DNA from: Candidatus Microgenomates bacterium
GTDB lineage: Bacteria > Patescibacteriota > Dojkabacteria > SC72
Length of the DNA stretch: 12,247 nt
Reading direction: 5' to 3'
NCBI GenBank assembly: GCA_012797935.1
Contig: JAAZOC010000010.1
Location: 1-12,247 of the forward strand
The position numbers and the translations under genes are program-made. A model generated the notes under the pieces. That model was given only the letters and a program-made list of their open reading frames with translations. It was not told the DNA's origin and searched no databases. Within the stretch, counting starts at the first letter, position 1. Each line of letters starts with the position of its first letter. Below are positions 11,848 to 12,247 of this stretch, one piece after another.

Positions 11848-12247
11848 ATGTTAGAAGAAAAATTACAAGCACTTCCTGAAAAACCAGGGATTTACAAATT
11901 TTATGACGGCGATGGAAACATCCTTTATGTTGGTAAAGCTATAAATCTTAGGAATAGGGTAAGATCATACTTTAAAAATGATCTCTACGATAGACCAAGA
12001 GTGAGGCAAATGATCCCATTGATTGCTGATATCCAAATTCAAGAAACTAGCAATGAAATAGAGTCTCTTGTTTTAGAATCAATTCTGATTAAACAATACC
12101 AACCTAAATACAACAGTGATTTGAAAGATGACAAGTCATATTCCTGGCTATATATATCTACGAATGAGAAATTCCCAACTGTAAAGATAGTTAGGAAAAT
12201 AACTTCAAGAGAATATAGGAAAGGTAAATTATTTGGTCCATATCCAA
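11848..12247 (+). CDS. uvrC: Excinuclease ABC subunit C (5' part)
   Basis: The first 133 residues of UvrC, the nuclease that makes both incisions beside a DNA lesion in nucleotide excision repair after UvrA/UvrB loading. The gene runs off the window end. The N-terminal GIY-YIG nuclease domain is clear: LPEKPGIYKFYD (GIY at residues 14-16), ILYVGKAINLRNRVRSYF (YVG at 27-29, Arg35 and Arg39), the metal-binding Glu in NEIESLVLES (Glu77) and LIKQYQPKYN (Asn89), then DDKSYSWLYIS and GPYP near the edge. All visible catalytic positions of the 3' incision site are intact; the C-terminal RNase H-like half is outside the window. The ATG at 11848 is set by the motif register and the preceding -10. Placement right after dnaE puts replication and repair together, although a separate promoter is present. 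Confidence 0.96.
   Translation, partial: MLEEKLQALPEKPGIYKFYDGDGNILYVGKAINLRNRVRSYFKNDLYDRPRVRQMIPLIADIQIQETSNEIESLVLESILIKQYQPKYNSDLKDDKSYSWLYISTNEKFPTVKIVRKITSREYRKGKLFGPYP

Noticed and set aside
1..12247. CRISPR arrays, insertion sequences, rRNA genes or riboswitches
   Set aside because: No regularly spaced repeats, terminal inverted repeats with a transposase, rRNA signatures or long structured leaders were found. No intergenic gap reaches 100 bases.

Overview
The window is a gene-dense, AT-rich bacterial chromosome segment (roughly one third G+C by eye). No non-coding stretch reaches 100 bases. Several traits suggest a small-genome lineage, most likely Candidate Phyla Radiation/Patescibacteria: overlapping or abutting genes, promoters set almost against start codons, a membrane protein with a C-terminal domain of a type I remember from patescibacterial genomes, and housekeeping genes mixed with unknown envelope proteins. 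This placement is inference and I cannot name the phylum. TAA, TAG and TGA all serve as stops and the genes contain no in-frame TGA, so the standard bacterial code fits.

Left part (1-2931): the tail of an unrecognised + strand protein is followed by a DedA-family membrane protein. That gene converges with, and overlaps by 18 bp, the minus-strand gpmI (cofactor-independent phosphoglycerate mutase). An 88-bp divergent gap separates gpmI from rplS (ribosomal protein bL19), which is followed 20 bp later by tRNA-Gly(TCC).

Middle (2932-3767): a strong inverted repeat lies over the probable -35 region of a promoter that drives two genes. One encodes a Ser-rich, coiled-coil protein with an LGRxP-type helical domain. 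The other is a 67-residue Xre-type HTH regulator starting one base after it. Autoregulation through the repeat is an attractive hypothesis.

Minus-strand envelope cluster (8415 down to 3764): six tightly packed or overlapping genes encode, in order of transcription, a membrane-anchored lysozyme-like muramidase/transglycosylase, a YggT-like membrane protein, a cupin resembling archaeal-type phosphoglucose isomerase but lacking its metal-binding histidines, a secreted membrane-anchored transglutaminase-fold protein lacking its catalytic Cys, a membrane-tethered protein with a HEPN-like RNxxxH motif, and a secreted, membrane-anchored beta-rich protein. Five of the six are predicted membrane or exported proteins, so a cell-envelope or cell-wall machine is the best guess. 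The two apparent pseudoenzymes and the possible membrane-tethered HEPN domain make this the most interesting part of the window.

Right part (8453-12247): dnaE (replicative DNA polymerase III alpha, with a complete PHP metal site) is divergent from the envelope cluster. It is followed by uvrC (nucleotide excision repair), truncated by the window end. The uvrC promoter uses the dnaE stop codon as part of an extended -10, and the start codon lies only 5 nt after the -10. Several operon heads share this geometry, which suggests common leaderless transcripts.
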